The translations under genes and the position numbers were made by a program. The notes beneath the pieces are model-generated. The model searched no databases. It was not told the DNA's origin and saw nothing but the letters and a program-made list of their open reading frames with translations. Source: Rutstroemia sp. NJR-2017a BVV2 (taxonomy: Eukaryota; Ascomycota; Leotiomycetes; Helotiales; Rutstroemiaceae). Taken from it: a stretch of 64,000 nt of DNA. Where the stretch lies: NCBI GenBank assembly GCA_002946415.1, contig NJPS01000016.1, positions 558,001-622,000 on the forward strand. The letters are read 5' to 3'. Shown here piece by piece: positions 13,501 through 25,749 of the stretch. Position 1 is the stretch's first letter. Each line of letters starts with the position of its first letter.

Positions 13501-14363
13501 CATACATATGTTTCCATAATTTGGTTCCAGGTATCTGGATCCGCCAGCATTTGCATAACCGGGAATAGGACCGCACAAGAAATGAGCTCTTCTATGATAA
13601 CACCCACAGCACGGCTTCCAATGACATTTTCCGGGAGCACTTCTGGCAGTAGTTTCTTCACCAGAGTTCTTAGATGTTCTTGTTGTACCAACTTAGTGTC
13701 CGAATATGCCAAAGATGCCGCAGAATGTAGCTTTCCGTCGTTGTATTTTGCAGCTATCGCCAAGTCCAACTCATCTGATTCAGTAACACTGCGATTCAGA
13801 TTCTTCCCTCGTATGGTAATCTCCGCATTGTAGAATTCCTTGAAGTGTGCGGTCATTATAGGTACGAATCGAGTTGTTACAATCTCTACGAGATCAAGAG
13901 CTAACAGCCGGTCCTGCAGACTGGCAAGAGCCAATCTGATTGTTTTGTCGACTTCATTGGTAAAAGTTGGGTTTTTGCTTATGCTCCCATACCACGATGC
14001 CACAAAGTCGCGGAGAATGAAGTCGAGGAAATCGTCGAGGGTAGATGATACGATGAATGAATCGGGAACCAGCGGCTTTCGTACATACATTTGGCGCATT
14101 CGTAGTCCCGCTATTTCCTTCTTCCATTTCGAAGCCGCGAGAAATGCAGGACCCTTCGGTCGACGAATAGTGTTCCTTTCTCCATATCGGGAGCCTCTGG
14201 AGGTGAGAAGCAGGAGAGCTACAAATCCCACGAGAGGAACAACGAGTCCTGCAACAAATGCGTATCCAATCCAGCGCAGCGTGGGGATCCAATTACTGAC
14301 AACTATCCAGGCGACCAATACGGCGATACCAGCGAAGATTACATCTCGACGACTCAGGGCCAT
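10551..14363 (-). CDS. MDM1: MDM1-type sorting nexin (PXA-RGS-PX-nexin C)
   Basis: Minus strand, three exons: 14363-13506, 13454-10675 and 10617-10551, giving about 1,234 residues. Domains in order: two N-terminal hydrophobic segments (about 8-60) for the ER membrane, a PXA domain (about 90-285), an RGS-like domain (about 328-556), an acidic linker, a PX domain (about 880-990, with RRYSEFHDLHQRL) and a nexin C domain (about 1080-1230). In yeast, Mdm1 tethers the ER to the vacuole and influences lipid metabolism. The last exon is only 67 bp. Reading past the GTAAGT donor at 10674 would stop after PRLK, while splicing gives PRLN followed by AHLAFTLLDEVIDVLF, the usual nexin C end. Intron 1 is 51 bp and the last intron 57 bp. 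Confidence 0.92.
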
Positions 14364-14697
14364 AATCTATGAAGGGCGATTGCATTCATAGACAGCATGG
14401 TTTGGGGGATTGAAGAGGGGAGGAACTTTTTATTGGAGCTCTTTCACCTGTCTCACAACAATTTGTTGTACTGCGCTGTAGCTCCCTGGGACATTCGCCT
14501 AATCCTTCCCCATTGCCCGCCAGCTCCATCTCACATGCAAGATGAGGGGGTATACTGTATGCGAATTATCGAATCACTAAGGACGAAAATTGGTGGACAA
14601 GAGCTCTATGAGAATTGATTCACCTGACCTAATGTTATTTACTCTGTATATTGATCTATCTCCAGAAGCTGTGAACTGTGAACTGTGAAATTTCTCC
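14364..14697. other. Intergenic between MDM1 and TRM8
   Basis: A 334-bp stretch between the MDM1 start and the TRM8 stop, both minus strand. It presumably holds the MDM1 promoter and TRM8 3' UTR. No gene is seen. Confidence 0.45.
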
Positions 14698-15649
<952 letters not shown>

Positions 15650-15854
15650 GTTCGCGCAAGAGTTTAAAAGCGTCTCACAAGTCAGTGTCTTGGTCGGATT
15701 GTCGTGCGCCAATCTGGACTCGATCAAGTGGTATGCATGAACGACAAGGCTTTAGCATGATGTGGGAGGCTCCTCAAGGCTGAGACTTTTCGCAAAATCC
15801 GGGGCCGATAGAAATTATTTTTTAGTGCCCAGGCCAGGTGCCAGGGCAGCAGCG

Positions 15855-16109
15855 TTAGTGGACCGATAAAGTAAGCTCCAGGATTAACAAATGCCAGATG
15901 CTACTGTAACTCACTGTACCGCCCACGCCTACCTCTGCCTCTGCCTCTGCCTCTGCGTCATCATGATTTATCTCGCATTTTGATCGTGCGGGATATTGGG
16001 ACATTTCATGCAGTTTCGTAATTGCCTTGCCGTGCTTGCCCAGCCACTGCTGAAGGAGCTGAACATTGGCAGCTTGTCGCTCCTCCACAAGCAAAGGAAA
16101 GGAAGGCAT
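15855..16109 (-). CDS. Possible small protein, weak candidate
   Basis: An 84-codon minus-strand frame starting MPSFPLLVEERQAANVQ, then a helical-looking stretch and an AEAEAEAE run from a GCAGAG repeat. A GTAGGC donor-like site follows the repeat, so it could be the first exon of a longer gene. I recognise no family. It may be chance; the only support is an amphipathic helical N-terminus and its position in a gap between divergent genes. Confidence 0.22.
   Translation of the reverse strand: MPSFPLLVEERQAANVQLLQQWLGKHGKAITKLHEMSQYPARSKCEINHDDAEAEAEAEVGVGGTVSYSSIWHLLILELTLSVH
15929..15957 (-). repeat. GCAGAG hexamer microsatellite
   Basis: About four and a half copies of GCAGAG on the minus strand (CTCTGC on plus). 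It would encode alternating Ala-Glu in the weak small frame. Confidence 0.8.
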
Positions 16110-16482
16110 CTTACGTGCCTTCGCTGGAGCTTATAATAATAAATATTGCCCTCCTAAGCTCGTGACATCCAATCTCGAAATCATACCATTCCTCACTTCA
16201 TTCTTCAGCTCCAATACAATACTCCGCTCTCTACCATCATGATCAAGGGCTTCTCGACTACCCAAATTGCATCAATATCGATACCCAGTTGAAGAGGCAC
16301 GGATTCTACGACCCTTCCTCTTCCAACGGACGCAGCCAGCCCAACGCATTCTACAACCCTCTCGCACCTTCGCAGCTTAGGATTACGAATCGCATACGTT
16401 GTCTCAATATTTTGGCATCCCCGCCTGTGCGCAGCGACAACACCAATTCCCGCTTCGTCGCGAAATCCGAAACGAAACAAAG

Positions 16483-16917
16483 ATGTCGTGGTTCTCAATC
16501 CTACCAGAGAGTTTGATATTTATTGAGACATGGGCTATCCGCACCTTCGTGTGTAACCTTTTCCCAGCTCTTCTGGCACACACTAACCATTGACGTTACC
16601 TATAGCTCTTACTAGGAGTTTTGGTACTGGGACCTTGGCTGTTACTTCTTGTATACGATGCGGTGCTATATGTGCTCCGCTTGGCTACTTACGAGATACC
16701 TTACATTGGTGGTCGAGCGAGAAACCGACCACGCCCGAGAGCCCCGAGCTTGAGCGAGCGACCGAATGGCAAAGGACGACCACGCATAATGAGTATGCCT
16801 TCTAACACGGCTGTCGATATAGCAGAAGCAGTGGAGGTCGCGGCAGGTGGTATGAAAAGGAGGGCGGAATATTCGAATCATAAGAGAAACGGTAGCGCGG
16901 CGATTGTGGATGATTGA
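16483..16917 (+). CDS. Small single-pass membrane protein, unknown
   Basis: Two exons, 16483-16548 and 16606-16917, giving about 125 residues. The intron (57 bp) runs from GTGTGT to TATAG. The N-terminus reads MSWFSILPESLIFIE, then after the join comes a strong hydrophobic helix (about 22-44: LLLGVLVLGPWLLLLVYDAV). A basic, Pro/Arg-rich cytosolic-looking tail follows (GRARNRPRPRAP), then a small conserved-looking middle (NTAVDIAEAVEVAAGG) and a basic end. The positive-inside rule suggests the tail faces the cytosol. I do not recognise the family. The clean splice that joins two fragments into one membrane segment is the main reason to believe it. Confidence 0.7.
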
Positions 16918-17259
16918 GCAACAACAGCAAATAGTTTCTTTTTGTATACAAGCAACAAACTGAAGAACATCTCGTCAGGGCAACGACCAGATCGCCTACG
17001 CTGGATTGGCAATGAAGTATTGAATTGAATTGTCCCAAACCAGTGATCCATTTGCCTAGTGCTGGTGTATTTGTTCGTTTTGTGGTCAAGAGATTAACAG
17101 CAGCCCCTCATTGCTAATCTTAGGCGAGTTCAATTGGCTTATCACAGGCTTGAAATCAACGAGGCGACGACATTAAATTCCTCTCAGCCTTGTGAACCAA
17201 GCTTGAACCACTTCCAACTCTCATCTCGACCATACTCCCAGTTTGGTACATAACCGGAG
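16918..17259. other. Short intergenic
   Basis: A 342-bp gap between two plus-strand genes holding the 3' UTR of the small membrane gene and the promoter of the CCDC174-like gene. Nothing else is seen. Confidence 0.45.
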
Positions 17260-18321
17260 ATGTCTCACGACCCACACAACCTTTACAATTTCAAAAAGCC
17301 AAAACTCCACGACCCCAATGCCAAAGAACTCTCCTCGTCCACAAACCTAGCCTTCAGCTCCACTCTCTCCTCCCTCCTCGCCTCCTCCACCTCATCCTCC
17401 ACAACACGCGGGCGACCCCGTCCCTCCAAAAGCAAAGAAGACATCTTCAAGTCGCATAACAAAGGTGCCAAGAAACGTGCTGCCAAAGACCTCGAAGATG
17501 AGGAAGCGAATGATAATGGATACACCAGAATCAAGAATACTTCTTCCACCGTCGACGAAAGTGCACTCCACAGAAGTAAACGGCGTCTGGAAGCCAAAGC
17601 CAAAATATACAACCGTCTCAAGCACGGGGAACACGATGTAGAAGACAACGACGAAGCACTCGTAGATTTCGACCGCAAATGGGCCGAGAATGGGGGAAAG
17701 GATGATTCTGAATCCGATACCGACGACGATACCGCTGCAGAAATGGTAGAATATGAAGATGAATTCGGACGATTACGAAAAGGCACCGCTGCAGAAGCCG
17801 CGCGCATGGTACGCAAAAAAGCTGCCCGTCTCCACGGCGCCGAAGAGCTCGTGCAAATGTCTGCGCGTCCTTCTATGCCCAGCAACTTAATCCACGGCGA
17901 CACGATCCAGTCGTCCGCGTTCACGACGTCCTTGACCGACGACAAGATCTCCAAGATGGAAGAACTAGCGCAAAAGCGAGATCGCAGCGCTACGCCGCCA
18001 GAAATGCGGCATTATGAAGCAGATGCGGAGGTGAGGAGGAGGGGAACTGGCTTCTATGCGTTTTCGAAGGACGAGAAGGTTAGGGAGGAAGAGATGAGGG
18101 GGCTGGAGGAGTTGAGGCGTGGGACGGAGGAAGTGAGGAAGGGGAGGGAGGAGGGGAAGGAAAGGAGGAGGAGGGAGGTGGAGGAGAGGAGGAGGGTGCT
18201 GGGGGAGAAGAGGGCGAGGAGGCAGGCGGAGAGGTTCTTGGAGGGATTGGATGTGGAAGGCGGACTGGGTGGAGGGGGTGAGGAGGTAGAAGAAGAGAAG
18301 ATCGAGGGGAAGAGTAAATGA
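17260..18321 (+). CDS. CCDC174-like coiled-coil protein (DUF4078)
   Basis: Single exon of 353 residues. Highly charged throughout. The N-terminus has MSHDPHNLYNFKKPKLHDP and a Ser/Thr-rich stretch. The middle (about 145-190) is acidic, with VDFDRKWAENG and EYEDEFGRLRKG, a DEFGR-type motif typical of the family. The C-terminal third has RRRGTGFYAFSKDEKVREEEM followed by an Arg/Glu-rich coiled coil, matching DUF4078/CCDC174. The animal homologue associates with exon-junction complex components in the nucleus. A splicing-related role here is inferred from that. The DNA from about 18,020 is extremely purine-rich, so several mirror frames on the other strand are artefacts. Confidence 0.82.
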   Translation: MSHDPHNLYNFKKPKLHDPNAKELSSSTNLAFSSTLSSLLASSTSSSTTRGRPRPSKSKEDIFKSHNKGAKKRAAKDLEDEEANDNGYTRIKNTSSTVDESALHRSKRRLEAKAKIYNRLKHGEHDVEDNDEALVDFDRKWAENGGKDDSESDTDDDTAAEMVEYEDEFGRLRKGTAAEAARMVRKKAARLHGAEELVQMSARPSMPSNLIHGDTIQSSAFTTSLTDDKISKMEELAQKRDRSATPPEMRHYEADAEVRRRGTGFYAFSKDEKVREEEMRGLEELRRGTEEVRKGREEGKERRRREVEERRRVLGEKRARRQAERFLEGLDVEGGLGGGGEEVEEEKIEGKSK

Positions 18322-19074
18322 ACAAATCGATAAATGAAGAAGGAGGATGACAATGTATAACATAACATTGAGGCGCTGATCATCTTATTACAACCTGAGA
18401 TACCCATACTGCATATAACAGGACATAGATACAACGACAACATAGACGACACAATAGTTCTGCCAAACACACAACACAAACAATTCATCAAAAAAAGTAC
18501 TAAAATTATACTGCTACATCTGAGATCAAAGCAATAATGATCATGATTCTCATCTTCTCCTTGCACGTCAAATATTGCTATGCTAAACACTGAGCCTAAA
18601 AGTAGAGTGACATAGGAAGTGCTTCTAAACAATCCAATATACAATATCGAACCGGTCTTCGATTACCAAAATGTTTGCAAAGGTGGCATAATCTGGTCTT
18701 CCTAAACAGTCCAATTATCCCATCCAGCTGTTCAATCCATTCCAGATCCCATGTAAATCCCAAAAAATCTGTGAAGTCATAGTCTTCTCTCATGAAATAG
18801 TTCCCCCCTTTAAATTCCTTTTAAACGTGACCAACGGCGAGGAGGATCGTGAATCACCGGATCTCCTAAAAACCTACACCCATCCATTTGCTCCGCCATA
18901 TAATAAAGATGATGATGAATGTAAAACAAAACCAAAAGCTTGCTATGCCGCCTCGCTATTTCGTGTCCATAACGCCGTGTCCCAAGTTCGACCAAATATA
19001 CATGTTTCCGGTCCGTCCACCATAAACGCCTTAGATCAATTAAACCACAACTACACTGGCCCAGTTTCTTTTTC
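18322..19074. other. Convergent intergenic
   Basis: Between convergent stop codons. It is AT-leaning and presumably carries the two 3' UTRs. Frames crossing its right end are shadows of the DUF7820-like gene. Confidence 0.45.
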
Positions 19075-21302
19075 TCATGACGATAACCACACGCATCCAC
19101 AGTCCGCACCATCACCCCGCTCTTGCAAGCTTGTAGTGGTGAGGCTGCGATCAGCTAATGGCGATACAGTGGTTGGTTCGGTTTCGTTGAGATAGATTGT
19201 AACAGGCTGACCGGTGCTGTTAAGTACAGGGGACGCGGAACCATCACTTTGGATGTTGTGGGCCACACAGTATGCTGGGACTGTCTGAGAACCTCGGGGG
19301 ATGCGACGCTCGACTACTTTGTAAATCTTCGGGTATGGTGGTAAGAATTTTGGTCCGCCAGAGGAGCCACCGGAGCCCCTGGATGAGCCACCTGATGAGG
19401 GGTCTCCTGATTGTTGTGAGCCTGACGCAGTGTTCGTGGGAACGTCTGAAGGATATGTGTTCGTCCCAGAGGTATAAGTTGCTCCAGCAGCACTAGAAGT
19501 AGACGCTGCTGCTGAACTGCTAGTCTCATTAACATAAATAAATGTTTCCAGCAATGTATCATTCCAATAGCAAAACCATGGTTGCTCGCCAACTTGAGCT
19601 ACCCCCATTCGACCCATAAACTGCGAAGTTTTGTAGCCACGCTTCGAGTTGGATGTCACAGAAAGACTTTCCTTTCGTAGGACAACCATCTTGTTATATC
19701 TCATTTGAAACCACCATGCCGGTCCCCGACCAGGATACTCTGAATCATTGACAAGCATCAAAACCTGAGCGGTCGAAATAATCGGTGGCTGGGCACCATA
19801 CGGATAAAAGTTCATCGAAATGTTACCATAGTTGATAATCATTTCTTTGTTCTTGAGTTCGTCGGGTGCTTGGATTTCGGAAACGCTCATTTCCAGTGGA
19901 GTATTTGGTATTGAGCAACTCCAAGCTGAATTTTCAGCGGTATTCAGAATGCAACTGCTTTGAGCTGCTGAAGGAGTGGTTAAGGGCATCTGATATGTCC
20001 CTGCCGGAAGGGTGGGAATATTTGCCGGGACTGTAGACAGTGGTGTAGCGTCAAAGGTGGCTGTCATGGTTGCATATACAGTGGTTGGTTTTGACCTATT
20101 GAGAGTTAGTAACTTTTCATACTTACTGATATGGAGTGAGCTCACCCATCATTCGGGTTGCTATCATGATGTTTAGGCCCACTACCATGCTTGGGGCGCA
20201 GAGCACCAAGAACAGCTCCCAAAATAATGCCAAAGAGAACAAACATCAACAAAATCAGGACAAGGACCCATACGGGAACAATACCACACAACTTCTTTCT
20301 CGCAGTTATTTGCCATTTTTTCAATTGAGGCTTCTCAGAAACTTCCAATGCGGCAGCGTTGACATGTTGAGAGCTTGAATCGGAGATCATGCTTCTTGTT
20401 GACAGTCGTGAATCTGGAGAGTTCAATTCTTCACGAGATGCAAATTCAGGATTTCTGGTCGCCAATCCCATTCCTCCAGCTCCAGCAATTGGATCCGGTA
20501 CTTGAATCAATGGTCGCGCCTTCCTGGCTAAAGCATTCTCTGGATACTTCGTGTACGGTGGAAGTTGCTCTGTATGCCCGTCTGGTCCAATGAGATCAGC
20601 TGCCTCCTCTCCTTCAGGGCCCAATCGTCGTTGATAATCATTGTTGAGACCTGGAAACCCTACAGGAATTGGCGCGACGGGTATGGAATCCGCTTCAGTT
20701 TCAGGTACAGTATTCTGAGGATACATACCATACGGATGTGTTGGTCCGCTTGGACCTGTATAAGATCTCTCTTGGGGTGCTGGAACGGTCGAAGTCGTGG
20801 CTATGCTCGCTGTTCTGGCTAATCGCGATTCTTGAGGGTACATATGATACGGATGCGATGGTCCTGAAGGGCCCTGGTATGGACTCTCTGGTCTCATAAT
20901 TGTTGATTCGGTTGATACGCTGGACGATCTTGCTAAACCATTATTTGTGGAGGCGAACATTGGTCCTCGTGAAGAAATTGATCCCATTCCACCATCATGC
21001 CGCAACGCGAATGAATCTATTCCTTTAGGCTTTGTCATGCTCGAGGGTCGCGGTGGTGGGGATGCTGCGGCTCGTGTCGGCGCCTCGACTGGAGGTGGGT
21101 GGGTAGGTTGTGGTGGTCTATAACTGTGTGCTTCGTCCGCGGGTCGATATCCCCCATCCGAAATTCCCATCGCGACCAAGGCATAATCATCGTCATCTTC
21201 ATCTTCGTGCGTCGTTACTGGCATTTGCATCGATAATCGTGACGACCTCACTGATTCTCTCCGGTTAATATCCATATGTGAGGGAAGATTTGATTCTCCC
21301 AT
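19075..21302 (-). CDS. DUF7820-like single-pass membrane protein
   Basis: Minus strand, two exons: 21302-20146 and 20095-19075, giving about 725 residues. The 50-bp intron falls just after the membrane segment and joins NPNDG to SKPTTVYATM. The N-terminal half is disordered and Pro/Ser-rich, with two copies of a GPSGPxHPYxMYPQ motif about 40 residues apart. One transmembrane helix follows (about residues 345-370: IVPVWVLVLILLMFVLFG). The C-terminal half looks like a folded extracellular domain with cysteines, then a Ser/Gly linker and a short tail. This layout is that of the fungal DUF7820 family, of unknown function. The first ATG (21302) was chosen. A second ATG at 21275 is possible, and an in-frame GTG further upstream is not a credible start. 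Confidence 0.78.
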
Positions 21303-21678
21303 TCTTGTGAGCGGATGTCCGCACTCCCGGAGTGCTTCACAACACGCCTCAGTTCGCACTGGTCGCTCGAATGGCTTCCTCCCTCCAAATCAATAATCAA
21401 TGTCGGAGCGCTTCGTTCATGAGTAATTGTCGCGATATGTGTGTATCAAGTCGTGAACATTCGGAGCCGTCAATGTTAATAATCGTACATGGAACGGAGG
21501 TTCTGGTATGGTATAGTATGGCGTAGGATGATGTGAGTTTCGAAAAAATGGGTATAGTAACTGATCTTGCGTGGAGAAGAGACGAGATAAATTGAATGGG
21601 AATGGGTGGAAGGCGAATGAATTCCTTTGGCGTAAGTTAACGTTTACGGTAGAGGGAAAGATGGATTCGATTTGGTGG

Positions 21679-21710
21679 ATGGGGATGGGGATGGGGACGG
21701 GGATGGAAGC
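21679..21710 (+). repeat. GATGGG hexamer microsatellite
   Basis: Four to five imperfect copies of GGGGAT, with one GGGGAC variant. Confidence 0.75.
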
Positions 21711-22605
21711 TAGCGAGGAGTTTGAACTTTGACGAGCAAATCTACCAAGTGAGCAAGAGTCTTACTTCGCACAGGTTCAACCAAGGAGTGGAAAGTGTTT
21801 GAAGAATCAAGAGACGCTGTTCTTTAGCTGAGAGCCTATCGGTCCTGATTGGGCAGGCTGATCGCCAAGTATAGTTTGTGAGACAAATCTAGCTTCGGTT
21901 AAGGATGAATGTAGGCCAATCAGACATCATGCCACCGGGAATCACACGCATATTTTGGCTGTTTGTCACGTGCCGGCTCCCTGGACTCGCTCGGCCTCCA
22001 CTCTTCTGCTTCGCCCACTTATTCTCACGCGGTTCTGCAGTTGATGTGGAACCGTTTTCAAGTGTGCGGTAGGTAAATTATCCTCAGACGAAGTAGAACT
22101 ATATATACTCTCACTGTATGGAAGTCCCTGGCACCGTTCCTCTTAGCCTTTTGTTGGTTCTTCCGTGATGACTTAGCTGGGGTACAAGTAACATGAAATG
22201 GCATACAGCATCAGCAGAACCTACAGAACAAGGGCCGGCGGGGTACTTGGTATGACATCCATAGTAAGGCTTACATACATGCGAACGGCTTCTCTCTAAA
22301 TACCTCGACTTTTGGCGCGCACTTAAGCATCGTTACCCCTCGCTGAAAAAGCTTCGCACTTTACCCGTATGCTCCGCCGCCTGCGCCTGCGCAGCTATCA
22401 CATTGCTGTCCAATGACGATAAGGTTAAGTTACCTTAATGAAGTGTTGTTTACGGTACTTCCCTTCGTCCTCTCACACCTCACATTATCTGCCCCACACT
22501 TACCCACCCAGCAAAGAGGCGTGAGAGGTTAAGCGTCGGAACGAAAGTTAAACATCCTTCAAACTTGTGACAGATTTCCAGACTCCCGGCAAGTCGAGGA
22601 CATGG

Positions 22606-22653
22606 TACAAGTACAAGTACAAGTATACAAGTATACAAGTATACAAGTATAGT
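22606..22653 (+). repeat. GTACAA / GTATACAA short tandem repeat
   Basis: Three GTACAA units run straight into GTATACAA units, a length change from 6 to 8 bp inside one array. It resembles replication slippage. Confidence 0.85.
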
Positions 22654-22757
22654 ATGTACTCGTATTGGAAGATGTTTGGAATTTAGTGTTTATGGAAAAT
22701 GTCACATTCCAGAATCGGCCACCTTCCCGATATCCCTTGAAAATAGGTCGTTGCAGG

Positions 22758-22781
22758 TGCAGATATCAGATATCAGATATC
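22758..22781 (+). repeat. AGATATC heptamer repeat
   Basis: Three tandem copies of a unit containing GATATC (an EcoRV-type palindrome). Confidence 0.8.
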
Positions 22782-24840
22782 TTATGAGCTGTTGCCTCTT
22801 TCGTATCGATGCCTTGTTTTCTGCTACCACACCTTTGGCGTGGGTGCGTCCAAAAAGTGACCGTCGACCAATCTGCAAGTCTGCTTTCTCACTCTGCCTT
22901 AATTGCCATAATGGTGTGTCACTGGCATGGAGAGGACTTGCTTGTCCTGGCTCTCAGATGTCTTCAAATTGATAAAGATGTCGTTCATCGATGAAGAACA
23001 TAGTTACTCTCCGGATAGAGCTCGCGATAAGACGATGTTAAAGCGACGCAATGATATGGCTCAGCACTATAAATCAGCATGCGTTCAAAAACCTTCTGCA
23101 GGTGGAACATCTTGGCAGCTCTTGGCACTTGTCGCATCTTCCCAAGGTCGAACGCTCGCAATACATCACCCTGACTGTTCGGATTGAGGGGCGACTCTTC
23201 GTTGTGTGACATTCGCAGCCGATGAGTATCTCTTGAGATATCTCGAGGCAGGGGATACAGTTTTATTGCAAGGGCGCCCGCACATATCATGCATACAGCA
23301 GAAAGAACTCGTGGTGCCAAAATAAAGGAATTTTGCCTGTAATGATTACAGTTTTCGAGGGTATGATGATCTGCTAAGGCCCGATGAAAAACAGAAAACT
23401 TGGTGTTAATGATATTGGTACTTAGAGGATCAACGGATAGATTTGCACCCTGGATTTATGCCACCAATTAAGTGACTCAACCTTGCCTAAGGAGTAAGAG
23501 CATCCGGAAGGTGAACGTATGGTCGACGATCGTATCGTCAACAAAAGTATGGAATGGAGTTTGAGCCTAAATTTAACCTACCTACGTACACCCGTGGGTG
23601 AAGCGGATGCGGCTGCTTGATGGAAGTTGTTATAGCTCTTCTTACTTTCGTACGTAACTTCCTATGAGGGAAGCTAGAAGCCAATTCTAATTTGCGCATG
23701 GAAGTCGGAGTCTCACATCGCTGTCAAGTAAGCTCGGTACCAAATGGTCTCTTGCGCGACTTCGCACTCTGGTCATGGAACTTCGCCCACTAGGGCAAGC
23801 CGAACGATACCAGAAAGTATCGGGGAAGTAATATATATGTATCCGCAATTGCTCCAGATGAGTACACAATCAATGCGCCCTTCCGTAGAAGCAAAAAAAA
23901 ACCCGAGCTGGAGCAGAGCATGAAAGCAGCCAGCAGATATCGTCGGGGTTCGCTTAGGCGCTCTCTTATCACACTCGCTTCCCCCGACTCACGAAACCCG
24001 ACGATGACATATCCGACTGATGTAAGAATCATGGACCGACGGTGAATGTTGAGGTCGGGACCCGAATTGTTGATGGCAGATGTGAATCTCTTCCCTTCAA
24101 CTAGTAAGCATAATGCCTCAAAGTAACCTAGCGCAACTTCGCGGATCCATGACAGCATCCAACGTCCATGGAAGACGATGTGGTCGTCAACTTGTAGACT
24201 ATGGTGCAGATCTTATGCAAAATGTTATCTGATCAAAAAGATAAGCAAGATATGTGACTCGAGAACCATTGGCCCAGGCGGGTTCTCGAGGCTCGTGATT
24301 GTCAGGAAAAGCGAATTCGCCATTTCATACTGCTTGTTGAGGTTGTGGCAACTTCACAGGGGGTTCGTGGGCGCTGTGAACATGTCCACAGGAGGCACAA
24401 ATAAAATTGGCAAGGTTAATGAAATATTGCAGTATGAAGCACAGGACTCAGATGGTGGGTGACGCGGGATCATTGAGGGTTGAGACAGATAACATGGCAC
24501 CATCGACGCCAGGTGGTATTGTAGATTGTTGATCGCAGATGGTACTGAGCGGCTTGGGATGTGCTGTGCATGGTGGAGAGGTGATACTACTATGCTAGTA
24601 CCGGTGTTGAAGGACTTTACTTCGTAGGTGTCGTGGGTGTCTAGCTGTTCCTGCATGCACCACCGACTCCCTAGCTCCCTAGCTCGATCTTCGGCTCTTC
24701 TTTACGTTGTACTTCTCGAAGAGTCGAAGCGTTGAAGCATTGAGTCGACCGCCCTTTTGGATGAAGTTAGCTGGCAGAAGCCCGGCCCTCCCCACCGACT
24801 TATCGAATGACTTCGGCAGATATGGTTAGTAGCTACGATG

Positions 24841-24871
24841 GCTCGACGGGCTCGACGGGCTCGACGGGCTC
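24841..24871 (+). repeat. GCTCGACGG 9-bp tandem repeat
   Basis: About three and a half perfect copies of a 9-bp GC-rich unit in non-coding DNA. Confidence 0.85.
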
Positions 24872-25015
24872 CAACAGTCAGAGAATGATAGGAGGCGCGG
24901 CGCGAAGAACGAGAGAAATCCAGGGGTTTGCATTAGTGGAGGGTACAATCTCTGCTTAGCACGATCCGCTGCCAACGTACTCGCAAGCCAGTCACCCAGG
25001 GGTAGACCCCGAGAT

Positions 25016-25030
25016 ATGCATATATAAACT
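25016..25030 (+). promoter_or_regulatory. TATA-like element upstream of HMGS
   Basis: Sequence GCATATATAAACT fits a TATA box. It lies about 725 bp upstream of the HMGS start codon, so it would imply a long 5' UTR or a 5' UTR intron. Position alone is weak support. Confidence 0.35.
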
Positions 25031-25749
25031 CAAAAGAATCGCTGATACTTCGCAACTTACTGCTGCATATTTTGGAAACTTTGAATCTGCTTCGTGTTTA
25101 TCCTTTTGTGAGCTCATCCTCTACGAACTACTTCGTGCAGCCTCTCGTGCGTCGTCAGTCCTCCCATCGCCCCAATCGGTATGTCTTCTGTTCTTCCTTC
25201 ACCTTGTTCTTCTCCTGGCCGTGGTCCCTTGTCCTCTCTGGTCTGTTCTCTGCGGTTCTGTCTTAGAATTTGTTGAGCTTTCAAAGTTCCAAGCGGCGCA
25301 GTGTCCCTTCAAGGGTCTCGGGAGTCTCTACGAAGCGGTGGAAATGGCGTAAATACGGCTAAGATTGCTCCTATCTAAGCTGTATCTGGCTGTTCACCGA
25401 TTACCGGGCTTTGCTGGCCTTGCTCTAGCGGGCAATCTTTGTTGATGCTGACACTGATAAACGGCTACTACAACAACCAAACAAATCCCCCTCAGAATTA
25501 ATCTCTTTATTTCCCTCAACTCTCCCTCCTTTCACCATTTTTCTACACTCTCCTCTAGAAGTGTATCCAGCAGATTTTCCATATTTTTCGAACAATACTA
25601 ACAACATCTTTGTCCGCAGTCAGATTGTTGTCAATATCTAGACATTTCTGATTGTACATAACCCATATCTACAGAGCTTCTTCCTAGAAACTTTATCCAT
25701 TACCGAAAGTCGACAAAAAAAAAACACAACCTCACCGCCCCCCGCCATC

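Larger units (their letters stand above)
15650..16482. other. Intergenic between TRM8 and small membrane gene
   Basis: Divergent region. It contains a possible small frame on the minus strand at 15855-16109, listed separately, and a short GCAGAG hexamer repeat. Otherwise nothing is recognised. Confidence 0.4.
21303..25749. promoter_or_regulatory. Long 4.4-kb gene-free region upstream of HMGS
   Basis: Divergent region between the DUF7820-like gene and HMG-CoA synthase. No frame in it looks like a known protein. It contains several short tandem repeats (listed separately) and a TATA-like element at about 25,021. Long pyrimidine-rich stretches follow (25,130-25,260 and 25,490-25,560), and an A-run with a CCGCCATC-type start context lies just before the HMGS ATG. 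It probably holds a long HMGS promoter and 5' UTR. A non-coding RNA or a lost gene is also possible. Confidence 0.5.

Noticed and set aside
17965..18644. Pro/Ser-rich and Leu-rich minus-strand frames opposite the CCDC174-like gene
   Set aside because: They mirror the purine-rich coding strand of a supported gene.
23790..24158. 122-codon minus-strand frame in the gap upstream of HMGS
   Set aside because: No family resemblance, no splice extension, and it overlaps other random frames. Composition alone explains it.
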